Positions 42,734 through 42,864 of a DNA stretch of 42,864 nt are shown in pieces (the stretch's first letter is position 1; each line of letters starts with the position of its first letter). The DNA comes from Gammaproteobacteria bacterium. GTDB taxonomy: Bacteria > Pseudomonadota > Gammaproteobacteria > Chromatiales > Chromatiaceae. A model generated the notes under the pieces. It did no database searches and had not been told where the DNA came from. It was given only the letters and a program-made list of their open reading frames with translations. Made by a program: the position numbers and the translations under genes. The DNA lies in contig JAHJDE010000123.1 of NCBI GenBank assembly GCA_018812525.1, positions 1 to 42,864 of the forward strand, read 5' to 3'.

Positions 42734-42864
42734 CGCCGCGAAGCGGGGCGCATCTGGTCGGGTGAAAGTCCCGGCATGGAAAGGGTTAACCACCCACCAT
42801 TACCGAGTGTTGCGCCTCTGGCGGAGCGGTGAAGCGGCGCAAGTTGCGACACAGGCGAACAAGA
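42731..42864 (+). ncRNA. Probable 5' end of a group II intron (class C type), cut by window end
   Basis: Directly after attC site 3, GCGCGCCGC-GAA-GCGGGGCGC forms a hairpin, followed by CTGGTCGGGTGAAAGTCCCG and GGTTAACCACCCACC. These are the pattern of the first domain of bacterial group II introns, and class C introns are known to use attC sites. The intron continues beyond the window, so its reverse transcriptase and 3' end are unseen. The call is by recognition of short motifs. Confidence 0.45.

Noticed and set aside
42539-42852. Minus-strand frames over the last cassette and intron-like region
   Set aside because: They cross the attC palindrome and the structured RNA motifs and look like chance frames.

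Overview
The window looks like the chromosome of a gammaproteobacterium, probably an autotrophic or sulfur-oxidising one of the Chromatiales type. This is an inference from gene content (a complete Rnf complex, ferredoxin-dependent 2-oxoacid oxidoreductase genes, a soluble fumarate-reductase module, DUF3422, a YgiB/YgiC pair) and from high GC with many REP-like hairpins. No rRNA, tRNA or CRISPR array was seen.

Layout. 1-6.5 kb: the 3' end of an Rpn-type nuclease gene, a ClsC-like phospholipase D lipoprotein, a LexA/UmuD-type protein without a DNA-binding domain, a ygiB-ygiC-like pair, and a DUF3422 membrane protein. 6.5-26 kb: about 19.5 kb entirely on the minus strand, read from high to low coordinates: 2Fe-2S/4Fe-4S subunit, fumarate-reductase-type flavoprotein, NuoF-like NADH subunit, 2-oxoacid:ferredoxin oxidoreductase alpha and beta, an 823-aa PFOR-related protein with a C-terminal ferredoxin domain, RnfB, a 1531-aa PFOR-like protein, RnfC, D, G, E, A, and a 49-aa Cys-rich membrane protein. 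26-27 kb: thiol peroxidase and a 152-bp multi-hairpin mobile-element-like repeat. 27-38 kb: a plus-strand signalling and chemotaxis locus (REC-REC-GGDEF, CheY, CheA, CheW, receptor, STAS, CheZ-like, CheR, CheD, CheB), followed by a second copy of the 152-bp repeat. 38-41 kb: a PIN/Phd toxin-antitoxin pair and a Kef-type antiporter. 41-42.9 kb: an integron remnant with a truncated integrase, three cassettes with attC-like sites, and probably the 5' end of a group II intron.

How the genes may work together. The minus-strand cluster reads as one electron-transfer system. Rnf couples NADH and the ion gradient to ferredoxin. Reduced ferredoxin could drive KorAB toward 2-oxoglutarate or pyruvate synthesis. 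The flavoprotein, FeS and NuoF-like trio resembles an NADH-dependent soluble fumarate reductase. Together these would be two hallmark steps of a reductive TCA cycle plus their ferredoxin supply.

The least explained part, and the best candidate for an undescribed system, is the pair of large PFOR-derived proteins flanking rnfB. They are recognisably related to each other in their C-terminal halves, keep ferredoxin clusters, and appear to have lost the thiamine-diphosphate motifs. I suggest they are electron-transfer scaffolds or partners of Rnf/Kor rather than 2-oxoacid enzymes. One of them also carries three in-frame copies of a 48-51 bp DNA repeat.
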